64,000 bases of DNA from Calliopsis andreniformis (taxonomy: Eukaryota > Arthropoda > Insecta > Hymenoptera > Andrenidae), in NCBI RefSeq assembly GCF_051401765.1, contig NC_135064.1:27316001-27380000 (forward strand), read 5' to 3'. The notes under the pieces are model-generated. The model was not told where the DNA came from and ran no database searches. It saw only the letters and a program-made list of their open reading frames with translations. A program made the position numbers and the translations under genes. This document shows, in pieces, positions 36,659-49,100 of this stretch (its first letter is position 1; each line of letters starts with the position of its first letter).

Positions 36659-38045
36659 CAGGTCACCTTTTGCCCTCCATTTTTTAAAAATCGACGAAAA
36701 CGATACTTGGTCGCGTCTTCCACTCGATAGGGACGCGGGACGCTCAGCGTCGATTCAATTTCACCATTTCAGAGAACGCTGAACGCTAGACGAGCAGGGT
36801 GAAGGAGTGACGGAGGTCGAGGGGGCGGCGGAAGATTGGGGGTGGGCGAAGAGGGTGCAGTCGGAGGACGGAATAGAAGAAGAGGGATTTAGTGAAGGGG
36901 AACGAAATGTAAGAGGTTAATTGGAACAGATAACTGCGTCTGCGTGCGTCGATGTGCTCCGCCACCCTCTGCACCCTTTCTGGACTGGTCGCTCGCCACC
37001 CCCTCAGCGACCTGTCTTCTCTGTCCCCCGTTCCCCGCTGCGGGTTCGCGTTTTATTCGCCTCTGCCCCGCTTCTTTTTCATCTCTCGTCGCGCGTCCTC
37101 CGGAGCCACGATTAGAGTCTCCCAGCTTCCTTTTCGCGTGTACTCGTTCACCGTAAGCGCTCTTTCCTCATTGCCATGGCTCACTCCCGTCATTAACGCT
37201 TAACGGCCGTCGACTGCCGCGCATGTATTTACATTAGAACGTGGATCGCCAAAGTATACACGCAGATTGCGCTGAGAAATGGATGAGAAGAAAGAAAACA
37301 AATGAGGATGGGGTGGAGATGGAGTGGAGAGAGGTGGCGAGAGGGTATGTAATGATATAATTTTCCTAAATTGTAATAACAAATTTTTGCTTTTATGTTA
37401 AAAAAGAATTTGATTTGAAATAAGTTTTGCAAGACGTATAAGACTAGATTCGATTCAGATTTGTGCATATGTAATAGCTTTGAAATTTCTCATTTCTGTA
37501 TTTCACCCACTCTGTACGAAAAGGAGAAACAAGAGATAAAAAGAGACGAGAAGGCCAACAGGGCCAGAGATAGCATAGAGTCGCGGATGTCAGCCGAGTT
37601 CCAGCGAATCCTCGCGTCGTCGCTATTTACACGGGCCGCTCGCTGCAGCTACGAGGCAATGAATTACTTATAACCTCCTGAATACCTCCCCCGCCACCCT
37701 CGCCGGAGGATCGTGTACGCGTGTCTCGGTCCACCTCCGCCTCCATTCCGCTCTGCTTCGCCCGGCTTTTCCACGGCTTTTTGTTTCGCCTAACTTGCAT
37801 ATCCGTTTCACCGTCTTCGAGTATTTATAAACTCGCCGATGCACGCGCGATGCAGCGCGATGCAGTGTACCTCAACGCGCGTTTCAGTGGATACGTATTC
37901 CTAATGTGTTAGCGCGGGTTTCACTCGATTAGAACTACTCCCTTATTAGAAATTCACGATTAAGGAATTGGAGATAGTAAAAATGAATACATAAAAAAAA
38001 TTTGGAGATCTAAAAAGTGAACATTTGAATCCTAAAACACTAGAA

Positions 38046-38135
38046 TACTTGAATTTTTGAACTTTTGAATTTTTGAATTTTTGAATTTTTGAATTTTTGA
38101 ATTTTTAAATATTTGAATTTTTGAATTTTTGAATC
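38046..38135. repeat. GAATTTTT octamer array
   Basis: About ten copies of an 8-base unit GAATTTTT run in tandem, with a few substitutions near 38101-38115. Confidence 0.9.
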
Positions 38136-41100
38136 TTTAGAAGTTTATAAGCTTATACTATTTCGATTGATAAGTGAATATTTGACATTTTTCCTATTTC
38201 CAATAGCCTCGTAACATTTCTCTCATCTTCTATAAAATGTAGCAACAGAGAGGCTGGTGTAAGAAATTTCTGTGAGATAATTTTAATCCGCTCTCTATGT
38301 TTGCACGTTACAAATGCTTCTGTCCGTTCAGTTTATTACATCCCGATGCAGGGTTCAAGCTCGCCTCGACCCCCTGCGAGTTCACGCAGTCGATCCGCGT
38401 TTATTTATTCAGGCTTTTGCACTTGCTGCCGACGCGGCGGCAGGAATCATAGTCGACTGGCGCGCGGGTATTAATGGCGCTGCAAGATTCACGAGCCGCG
38501 ATGCTCCTCTCGTCGATCCAACCCCCGTGTTTTCGATAACGTTTGTAACTCGTTCATTATGCATAGCGGGAGAACCGAGAATCCAGGGGAAACGTATCTC
38601 TTTCGGGACTCGTGGGGCTCGCTGTAGTTTCATATCGGGGATGTAGTATCCCGTGATTCGCCATAGAAGATATTGCATGAAATCGTTGAAATTGCAGGTG
38701 CTTTATGAAGACAGGGTATGATAAACTGGATACTGAACAAATTCGTTTCTGAGATCGAGAAAAATGAGACCCTGGTCCATACGAAGAAACAAATGGACCA
38801 ATGATTCTTTACGAAGTTTTTAGTACATGTTCGAAGAATTTCTAATTAAAATTTGTGTAGATTTGGAGATAATTTTCACCATTCTCGAAACCACCTTTTG
38901 AAATCTCATTCACAGTAGGATCTAGAGAAGTCCTCCCTAAATATGACCTTAAAACCTCTCCGAACATGACCTTGAAACTCCCCCGAATCATGACTGTGAA
39001 AAGAACTTCATCTCCATCAGTATTTGTCCCTTGGAGACAAACGCGCAATTCTCCCCGGACACTTTCTCGATCATCAGAGCCCAACGGAAATATGCAGGGT
39101 GGTTACGATAAGGGGGCGAACACTATACTCCCTTCATAGCCTAGACCGAGGGAGTACGTCAGAAAGACCGAAGCACATGGGGTGAAGGAGTGATTAATAG
39201 ACCGGCTGGAATTCCAAGAATAGGAGGGGGTGCGAAAGTGGCCAAATCAAAGGCTGTCAGGCTAGGACGTAGGAAAATGTTCGAGTATATACGCGTACCG
39301 AACGGATCTATAAAGTCGTGATGAGCGACGCACGTGAAATGTCTACAACCTCAACAGTTTCTACAAGTGCATCAAGATCCTAAAGACCATTGAATTACTT
39401 GCTCCGTCACGGACACTCCATTCTGACGTTTACAGTTCCGTTCGCCATCAACGTACCTCAGTTAACACCGCTTTAATTTTATCAACGTCCATCCTTACCA
39501 TCCACCCCTATCGATCCGTAGCGCCGGGACGCTCTCTCGCTCGTCCCTCTCCGTTTCCGCCGGTCCAAAAGAATTTTCCTCGCAAATTCCGCCCAAGCAG
39601 ACGGCCGTGCTCGCTGCTGGATAGATTTTACGCAAGAATCTCGGGCTTGGGAGTGGCGCATTACGGATAATAAAGGAGATTGACTCTAAATTACAAAGTC
39701 CGTTGCAGACAGCCGCGTTGAATGCCTCTCAGGCACAGAAGCGTCGCCAAATCGGTTTTACGGTCGGCAGGTGGTCCGACTGCTCTTCTCCTGCACTTAC
39801 GACGACACCTCCCCTCCCACCCACGCACCCTTCGCCGCCCGACCACCCCTGGCTCAGCTTCTATTAATTGTTACCGTTTCCAGCGCGTCTCCGAGCCTCT
39901 TTGTTCCGCTGGAGGACCTCCCCATCTCCCACGCGGCCCATTCTTCCCGCTCTAATTACGCAATTAAATGAAAGTTAATCCGTCTCGCGATCCAAATGAC
40001 ACGCGGACGCGTAAACAAACGGGACACGGCGACCCAGGGACAATGAGGGGCGACGCGGGCGGGACGACAGGCGACGAGTAATTTAACGCTCGACGAGATT
40101 TATTAAAATTCCTTTTTTTCCACCCTGCATGCGGGCTCCTCGCCGACCTGCGTCCACAGAGACTAAATTGTTCTTTGTAGCTTGCTCCGATCTCTTTTTT
40201 TTTCTCTTCTCTCTTAGTCGACCCGCGGTTTTCTTTGTGAACGTGGACGAGTTCCACTCACCTCCCCTCCCCTGCGGCGCCACCAATTTTCAGAGTTAGA
40301 TTCTTTGTATCCTTGTAATTATAAACAGGCTAGCGGTTGGGACGAAGCCTCGTGAAAAGTTTCCTGGACGAGGGAGGTTTGTTCGCTTTTTTTGCGAGTG
40401 CTCGACGGTTTATGGGGCGAAATCGAGGGGAATAATGGGAATTAGGTGCTGTTGCGGCTGGGGGGGTTCGGTAAACGTCGCGATTCTGACGTAGTCGAGC
40501 GTAAACACGGTTTGTACGATTATATTAGAATGTTGGTTCTGAGGTCTTTTGTGAGTTCGTTTGAAGAGTTTATAGAACTTTTTGAGAGGAAGCACGATTT
40601 AAATAAATTTGACGATATTGTTGCTTTAATTTCGATAACCATTTCGTACAATTCATTTTTTTTTATAAATCTCATTTTCATGCACTGATTTTCATGTTCA
40701 ATGTAAATGTCGTAACACAAACTGAATCGCTTGTCGGTTGATCAAATATGTAACTCAAAAATAAAGTGGCTTCTATTTATTCCCTACAAAAGTTCACAAA
40801 TATTTCCTGGATCATGAAATTAAATTAATGGTTCGAATTAATATCCTGTGTATAAAAGCTGAATGTTTGAATTACAAATAGAATTTCCTCTTGTACCTTT
40901 TTCACATTAAGCTTGAAATTTATAAACTCGAAGAAAAAATTTCTATGCATTTCGAATTAAAGAATTTTTCCAGCGACCTGCTTGAGAGAGTCATCAACAG
41001 TAGATCAAAGAATGCGCAAAGTGCATTAACATACAGCGTGCTGGAAATCGTATAAAAACTGGTTTTCTATATTCAGGATAAGATCAAGAATTTCAACGCT

Positions 41101-43629
41101 CGATTGAGGATTCTACTATTGGCTAAGTTAATCCTGGCCCATTCGGGCGAACCGAAAAATTTCATCCTTCGAAACTCCTCAGCGGGGTCGAAGGTTAAAT
41201 AGAAAACAGTTCAAGGAACCGTTTACGTCAAGCGTACAGAAGCACCCCCTAATGAAATAAATTTTGCTCCTCGTTGCAGGAAACTGGGCCACCTTGTCTT
41301 CTAATCCTCCCGTTGGACGTAATACTACGTCCATGCTAGCGGCTACGTACGAAGAATGAGCTAGGGAATATTGTTATACCATATATTATTTCGAGGAAAG
41401 ACTAAGGGAAATGGTTTTATATTAAATATTCTTTTCTGCAAGGTATTAGCGAGATGAAGCTTTATGATTTTAAATATTATTCAGGCATGAACTAAAATTA
41501 AAACTATTGAAATACCTTGAATGATTCAATCTCTGAAACCTCAATCAAAGTGACTCTCATAATTAGTACAATAAGAACTAACACCACATACCCTTTCGAA
41601 ACGAAAGCGTGTTGTATTGGAAACGTTTTTCCAACGAGCCAGATTCAGGTGCAATCAAGCGAAAGGATTAAAACGAGACACTCCGTACATCGCGCGCAGG
41701 AGTTTGCTAGGCACTGCAACCCCCTCCACCGGAATTTCGCGTCAAACAAAACGCCCAAAGGAGCCGCGAGATCGAACCGTTTCACCTGGAGCGGTGGTGG
41801 GATGGGCCACGGGGAAGAATAGGATCAAAGGACACCGAAAACTCGCTTCGAATCGGTCGGCGGTGCACGCGTGTGTGCGCGCACGGTTTCCACCCCCGGC
41901 AAAGAAGCCGATACCAGGGGGAGAAGAGACAGAGAGGGGGAGAAGGTGGCCGTTGTAAAACACGTAAAGATCGCGAGAGCTGGAAACGCGAAATTCTCCC
42001 AGAGGAAGAATCTTCCGACGCTTCGAAACAAGGGGTGGAACGGTGGAAGCGAACCGAAGAAAGCGCGGAGGATCGAGCTGAAGGCCCGATAAAGAAAGGA
42101 TACGGAGTGGTTTAACCGCGATGGTAAAAGTGCAGCGAGATATCGGAGCTCCGACACGTCGAGACGCTGGAACGGAGGCCCAGCTTACACAAAGGATAAA
42201 GGGGAACAGGGCGAAGAGGGGGTTGCGGAAGGCGATGGTGGCTCGCAGCCATCGGCAGTGGTGGACCATCTTGGGGGTGCCTTGGGTACGTATTCTTCTA
42301 CTTTTAAAGAAGTCAAGGAAAAAATTGGAAATTGTATTTTTCACTAGGAGTAAGGAGTAGGAGGTTTAAACTTATTTTCGATTCGCTCGTGCATGGTTTA
42401 CTTGAAATTGTTGTAGTGATAAAAACCAAGACTCATTAAATAGTGGATAATGTATTGGGTAAAAATTTTAAATAAAAACCTTCCATCTATTGGACACGAA
42501 TTATACATAAACGCTACAGTACGTCTTTCCTGCCCTGGGAGAAGGTATAAATTGAGTAATTTTCGTAACGAGCCCCTCAATTATTATATTTCACAATGAG
42601 CTACAAATTAGAAATAATATTACAACTGAAAAGCTACTTATTTCGAGTCCATTTACAGAAACTCCATTTACCGCGATACTGTGAAGATTAAACTACATTT
42701 TCCCAGACAGTTGAAAATTTGCAATAAATGTGTAGGGTGGTGCTTCGAGGGTAAAATTCACCATTGGGGCCTCCGAATGCTTAATCCGCCACTGGCCATC
42801 GAAAACACAGAAGAAGCCGAAGAGGAAGAGGAAGAACGTAGAAAAGCGCTACTGCAGAAACCCGATGGAAGTGGAGTGGGGTGGGGGTTGGAGGAAAGGG
42901 TGGTTAGAGGCGAAAGATACGAGGCGGAAGCTACGAGAGAAGGCTCCCGGCTTGGGAGTAGATTTTACGAAGGTGAAGGCGGATAGATTCGATGGGTGAG
43001 GGGACCGCGGGGGTGCAGAGGGGGTGAGTCGAGCGGAGGCGGCGCGCTATACGAACTGATGTCCCTTGAGGTCAGCCTAGCGTGACTACCTATCAATTGC
43101 CGAGACTGCGTCTAGCCCGCCTAAGTGACGCGATGCTGGATACACCCCGCGCTCGAATATTCTGCAGACACTACCCCCGACGACGTCGATTTTCCGTAAA
43201 TACGCCGAGATAGCGTCATCCCCCCGTGTGTACGCGAGGCGCTCGCGACACGCTCCCCATCCGTTTTTTCTCTGGTCTCGTTCGGTGTCGCGGCTGTTTT
43301 GCTTGTTTCCTTGCGACGTCGTCACGGGACTCTTGGGGTGGATAGGCTGAAATGGCTCCGAGGGTGGAGCACGTCGATGGAAAAAGGGTATTCAAGGGAG
43401 AGGAGGCGGAAAATGGTTGCTCGATGATTGATACTCGTGAAAAGTCTACTGGCTGCTCCAGAACTGTGACTACGAGAAAAATTCAGGGAAAGGGGTGAAC
43501 TACCCCTGCGAGGAGTGAACAGGCCTTTTGTGTGTGATTTTGATTCAGAAGTTGGATGGCGAGGACTGTATCGCTGTTTAACGGAAAGTTATTAATTTTG
43601 TACTACCTTGCAGGAAAAAGTGAATGGTA

Positions 43630-43706
43630 AATTTTCAAATATTCAAATTTTCAAATTTCCAAATATTTAAAAATTTTTAAATTTTCAAATATTCAAATTT
43701 TCAAAT
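43630..43706. repeat. AT-rich TTTTCAAATATTCAAA array with an exact 27-base duplication
   Basis: A 27-base block beginning AATTTTCAAATATTCAAA occurs identically at 43630-43656 and 43680-43706, separated by 23 related AT-rich bases. The identity suggests a recent duplication. The unit resembles the reverse complement of the arrays at 2.7 and 38.1 kb. Confidence 0.85.
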
Positions 43707-45808
43707 CGAAGAGTATGGTCAATCAATGATACAGCAGTTTATACACTAGTTTCGTATATTACATTTCTAATACCCGAGTAAAGAACCCTAACCTTATCAA
43801 GTGAAATACGCTCCTGCTAACCGTCGTATGTCCTCACTGAGTTTCCACAATTACCTTCTCCCGTTAGAAAATTTCTTTGGGCCATTAGTACTGGAGATGG
43901 TGCTTGACTCACGACCAGGCGATGCAAAACAGACACTCGTGTGCCCTGTGCTCCACCCTACCGTGAATTTCACCCTCGAACTATACCGAATGTCCAGAAG
44001 GACCCGCTTAATTGTTTCAACGATCGCTTCAGACCACATTTCTCTCGGCTAATCAAAATTCCCGCCCCGAATTTCGACGGTGAAACGATCAATAACTACG
44101 ATATTAGCTGAAGATTCTTCCGAGTAGGCTCTCCAGCTAGAACTCGTTTAGCTACTTCAACAGCTTACCCTCCTCACTTTATACACTTCGCTATCGTGTA
44201 CCTGTTACGTGATTATAATGCTGTTATACTTTCAGCTACTTCAAACATCGCTTAAACGCCCTAATTGTTCTTGCTAACTTGTTACTACTTTGCTTCATTA
44301 CTCGGTCGATATTACCGCGAATTAACTACCTCGATTCGCTTCAACTTCCTGTCGTAAAGTAATACATCCACTTCAGAAAAATACTGCATTACATCCAGAC
44401 CTTCTATGCAACGATTACAAACTCTTCACCACATAACAACGAATCTACCTGTGCTTCAAATAATTGTTCCACAAATTATAGAACTCTGAATGGTAGAAAA
44501 CTCAGTTACCATGACAAAATATGGGTAAACAGACACAGAAGTCTGATTTTCTTCAAATTACTGAGCTGTATAGTGTCCCGTCATTCAAACCTCCCGAAAC
44601 AGTTGGTCCATGTTCGCAATTTCACAAGTCCCGCCCAAAATCCGGTTTCCACGGTTCTGAGCATCCACTCACAACCGTGTCCCGCTTCCTCAACCAAGCG
44701 GAAGCCGAAGTCGCGCTGTTTACACGCCCCCGTCGTCGCACCGGCTGAGAACAGTCGCAGTGGCTGACGTTTCTTTCCAGTTTCTCGCCTGCGATAACAT
44801 ATCTGGGATCTCGAGTCGGGCGCGGTTTGTTTTCGCTCAGACTGACAGCATGTTTTCGCCGCACGCGAGACGCTCGCGTTAACGAACGTATCGCGGCGCT
44901 CGGATCTCGCTAATTAATCGTGACCACGGGGGTTGGAAACCCCCACGCTTCGACGCGTTAAACGACCTTTAATCGGGACGAAGGCTGTTGCGTAACACAC
45001 GCCTTCCTATCGATCATATTTTTGGGGATAACGCTTATGGCACGGGGAAATGTTCGATACGATCGTAAATTCCATTGGAAATATGAAATTCATGGCAGAA
45101 ATTGAGTTTCGAATTTTTACAATAGTTTCCGTGCGACTGTGAACGGGGGAGGAAGTAGAGCTCATTTGGAGAAGACAAAATTTGGGGAGGAAATTAGTTA
45201 AAAGAAAGTAGGTGTAAAAATGTGGTGTTTTTTGGGAACACAATGGGTACACTGAATGCTAATGGAAGAGCGAATGTAGACTAGGATCTTGACTATGTGA
45301 AGAATCAAGTGTACTTGTTGTGTCATTATATGACAAAGTGAATTATAACGATATTCTAATCTTATTAATTTTAGAATTGTTATTCTACTAAAAGGAAATT
45401 TGCATATGTCATTTTTAATTTAAATTGAGAAATTATACACTGCCATGCTATGTATAATAGTCGCCAGAGACTCTATTAAAGTTTAAGCTTTGATTTTTTA
45501 AATTTTAAGCAAGGGCGTTGCTAATTTCATTCTCGGCATATTGTTTCTACATCCCACACTATTAAAAGTTTTTGTTAGTAACATAGGCATGTAGTAGCGT
45601 AAATTAATACTGCTTACAACAGAGCAAATAAACCTATCAGTCACACAAAGTGTCTATACACTGGGAACGTTGAAGTACTGTAATTGCAGAAACCGATCTA
45701 ATAGACGCAAGAAAGTAACGAAAAATTGCATTAATCATTCACGAGAAAAATCTAGTAACTTTAATGCCTCCATTTCCTAGAGCCGAGTAAATCGATTAAA
45801 TCCCGAAT

Positions 45809-46195
45809 ATGCAGCCGCTCGACAAGAACAGAATCCGTTCAAACGAATTTTCCACCTTCATCCCACGGACGAGGGGCGAGCAGAATCGCGATTTGTCGAA
45901 TATACGTTTCAAACGTGATCGCTCCTCGCGCGTAGAAAAATATCCTTGGTGTACCAATATCCTCGGCAAGCGGAATATTCCGGCGGAAAGAGAAGTCGTA
46001 CAATCGCTCATCCGCGCTGGCGTAACATGGAATGTAAAGCCCTTATCTCTGCCGCGAGGACTCTCCTTCTCTCCACTCCCTTCTCGGCCTTGCCTGTGCC
46101 ACTTTCATCTTTCGCCAGGGGTATCTATCACGCGCCGCCGTCGTGAACTACCCTTGAAAAGCGCAAGCAACGGTACACGCTCGTGCCCGCGCTGA
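45809..46195 (+). CDS. doubtful ATG-initiated open frame of 128 codons
   Basis: This frame opens with an ATG and runs 128 codons to a TGA. It is unusually charged and balanced in its first 85 codons, with blocks such as RGEQNRDLSNIRFKRD, and then Ser/Pro/Arg-rich. Third-position G/C is only slightly above second-position G/C (about 25 versus 19 in the first 40 codons), which is weak support. No domain, signal sequence or splice context is recognised. It lies at the left edge of a CpG-rich patch and overlaps a 71-codon minus-strand frame. It may be chance, a retained fragment of an exon, or a lineage-specific small gene. I consider non-coding more likely. Confidence 0.15.
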   Translation: MQPLDKNRIRSNEFSTFIPRTRGEQNRDLSNIRFKRDRSSRVEKYPWCTNILGKRNIPAEREVVQSLIRAGVTWNVKPLSLPRGLSFSPLPSRPCLCHFHLSPGVSITRRRRELPLKSASNGTRSCPR

Positions 46196-49100
46196 TGTCG
46201 AATTATGGAAATTTCTTCGAGACTAAGAACACCTCCTGTGACGAGAATCGTATTCTGCGCCACTTTGGGGCTGTACGTTTGTGACTTGTGATTTATGCGA
46301 GTGAATGATTGGGTATTGCTGGCCAATTGAGAGGGTGGTAAAAATTGGTAAGAAGAAATATTTAAGGGGATCGTAATGGGAGACGACCCTCGTCAAATTT
46401 TATCAGCCCCTTAATTATTATTCCTATATGGCAAAGGTAGCTTTAGTTTTAGACGATCAAAGCACCGTAGAATATTCCCAAAAAGACGAAAATCAGTGTG
46501 GTACCCAAGCTCACTCTCTCCTGCGACCTCCAAAGAGAGGACAAACGACGGAATTCCTCCAAGGAACAGCACCCCCTGCAAGGGACATTGTGATCGTGCC
46601 AGAGACGTGGAAAAAGCGGGAAAACCGCGAACCGGGACCAAAAGCGCACAAATCCACGTGGAGGAGACGGGACGTAGGAAATGTCGGTGGAAAAGGTGAA
46701 AAGAGGGACTTGGTGTGGGCAGCCGGAAGAGAGAGGGTGGGTCGGTGGGACACAGGAAACGGCGGAGCATGGAGTCGAAAAAGAGGAAGGGAACGAGAGA
46801 AAGGGTGAAAGGGGGTAAGGGAAAAGAGATTCCAAGTGGCGGACGAAGTCAGAGGGGTAGTGGCTCGCATAGGTAGAGTAGGCAGTCGGTGGTAGGACAG
46901 AGTGATGCATGGCTATGGGGTCGCTCGCTTCACCGCGAAATGTCGGCGCCGAGCAGCCGCCCTCGCGTTGCTTGCTCGCCTTTTGCATACTCTCTCTCGA
47001 CGCGGTGCCCTCCTCTGGTCTCTTCCTCCGCTCCCTATCACTTTGTTTGCCTTTCGTACGCCGCGTTACCTTTTCGTTCCGCGGCTTGCATATCGATCCG
47101 CGCCCTCGTGGAACCAGGATACGCCAGACCACCTTCTCTGACGCGATTAACTCCTTCACTGTCGACTGTGGCCGTTGATCCTCGCTTTCGATGACGATTA
47201 TGTTACGAGCTTATTGCGATCATTAAGGGCGGTGTGGATAGATGATCGAGTGAGGTGAAGACGAACCAGGTCCAAGTGTCATGATCGTGATCTCGTCAGG
47301 ATTACAATTTGATTATGCAGGAGCTTACATTTGGTTCTCTTTGGGAAACGAGAATAGTGCCTGACCTCATTTTTTTGGCTGAAATTTTTTAATGGCTGTG
47401 TCGGTTGCTCTAATATTTTCAGTGAAATTTGTCTGAATGCGCCACAATAGAAAATGGAATCGTTTTCTGTGTTAAAACTTCCACGCATAAAACTGAAGAA
47501 CTCATCTCAAAAACGCCTCTTTTTAATCTCTGTCTTTTTTGCTAGACGTCTCTTTCCTTTTAATAAAATATTCATCATAGCACACATACTGCATTTTTCA
47601 TAGGTAGGTTTTAATAGATTATGAACTTCGTTTCTGCCCACTAGAATATATTCTTATTTAAAGAAGTGTTAAATTTAACAAGTACTATTTATGGAATTAG
47701 CTTTTTAATTGTACTTTTAGATACCTCATAATAGCCAAATATTCTAAGATATTCTACTATTTCTACCTTTCCATAAATTCTCAAACAAAATAAAAAAAAT
47801 CTCCAAAATTATTTCCTATTTTCCACCATCTCAAAGCACCAATAATTGTAACTCAATTGCAGTAGTTTACCAATAACCAAATCCAATTTGAGCGCCAGGA
47901 TGCGCGTTCCTCTTCCATCAGGTTCGTCGAACTTTTCGCACGAGGAAAACAGATTCCAGGATACCTCATCGCGTCGATGCAAATGCCCCACTTCGTTTCA
48001 TACTTCGAAACAAGCTCGAAGGGGTTTTGCCAGCAGGTATCGTCTTGTTTGTCTTTAGCTCCTTTCGCCGTGCATCGACTTCGATGCACACAGGTTGAAG
48101 CAGCTGCGCGTATCGAGAGCTTCTTATCGTGAACTGGGTAGATAAGCGTCTTATTGTTCTCACGCGCTATCGGCGACGGTTAGGTGAAAGGTTATCACCC
48201 GCGTGCAGGTCAAAAGATTTAAACTCTGCCCGCTGGTGTTAACTCCTCTCTCGGCCCAGTTTCGCGAGCCTCTGCTCGCCCCAAAGTCCATAAAACTTGA
48301 TCAAACTTTCAGATTATTCGTTGTTTTGCTGGTACTTGTCGTTGACTCTATTTGCAGCGCGACAGCACTTTTTTAAAATTGCTGGTCGATATTGTGGGAA
48401 CTGTGATAGCCAACTAAATTTGGGGCTCATCCCTCTGTCGGTTTTTTTGACAATTTTCTATTCCTTTAGTCATATAAACTTTGAACCTTTAGTCTGCACT
48501 CCTAGTTATCAACCCAAAAAGAGTCACTTCAAATTACTTATAAATTTTTAAATGGTTCCAAATCCTAGAGATAATTATTTACTGACAAATCGATTATACA
48601 TCTCCAGTTCTACAGTGCTATAGACCAGCTAAATTTCACCTTTTTTTATTCAGTATAGATAGCTGAAAAAGTCATGGAATTATATTCAGGATCGGTGACG
48701 TTATCCCTAAGAGCCCATTGGGTAAAAAAAACGCTTAGATACAAATGAAATAATTCGTCGAAATTCAAGAGCTACAGAGTAGCGAATAGCAGGGACGAAT
48801 CGGCAAACGAGAACGAGCCACTTCGTCCGCGGAGTAAATGTTCCCGACGATCAAGATTTCACTCCCGTAGAGGGGGTGGGCAGATGAGAGGGGGGCGAGG
48901 GAAGGACGAGGGTTAAACGGGGGTGGCGCAGAGGCTTCTCGCGAGAGTCCGGCTGGAAGAGCAATATAGGTGGGCTGGCGCACGCTGGAATTGTAGCTCG
49001 TTTCGGAGGTTCACGCCCGAGGAACGGGGTTAATGACAAGCCCGCTCTCGAGAGCGTTTCGAAATCGATTCGTGTTCGATGGGAATGCGCTGATTCGAAA

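Larger units (their letters stand above)
36659..45808. other. gene-free stretch with CpG-rich patches and simple repeats
   Basis: CpG-rich patches lie at 36.9-37.2, 37.55-37.9, 39.5-40.4, 41.65-43.35 and 44.64-45.0 kb. The 200-codon minus-strand frame at 41742-42344 starts at GTG inside a purine-skewed region and has no family. TATTTATAAAC at about 37,822 is followed 30 bases later by GCAGTGT, a weak TATA-initiator pairing. The end-like sequence ATGCAGGGTGG near 39,092 has no convincing partner. An octamer lies at 45398. Confidence 0.5.

Noticed and set aside
39092..40131. Inverted ATGCAGGGTGG at both ends of a 1.05-kb stretch, as if a transposon
   Set aside because: Only 11 bases match, the ends diverge at once, and no transposase frame lies between them.
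42121..42285. ATG frame of 55 codons ending at a GTACGT donor on the plus strand
   Set aside because: The start context is good but there is no codon bias, the peptide is unfamiliar, and no partner exon was found.
41742..42344. 200-codon minus-strand open frame
   Set aside because: It starts at GTG, lies in skewed GC-rich DNA overlapped by several other frames, and has no domain or splice context.
46449..47159. 236-codon minus-strand open frame
   Set aside because: It starts at GTG, lies in a purine-rich (plus-strand) tract that suppresses stops on the other strand, is Pro/Ser/Phe-rich and matches no family.
47853..48089. Charged 78-codon minus-strand frame that looks protein-like
   Set aside because: Third- and second-position G/C are nearly equal and no splice sites or family are visible.
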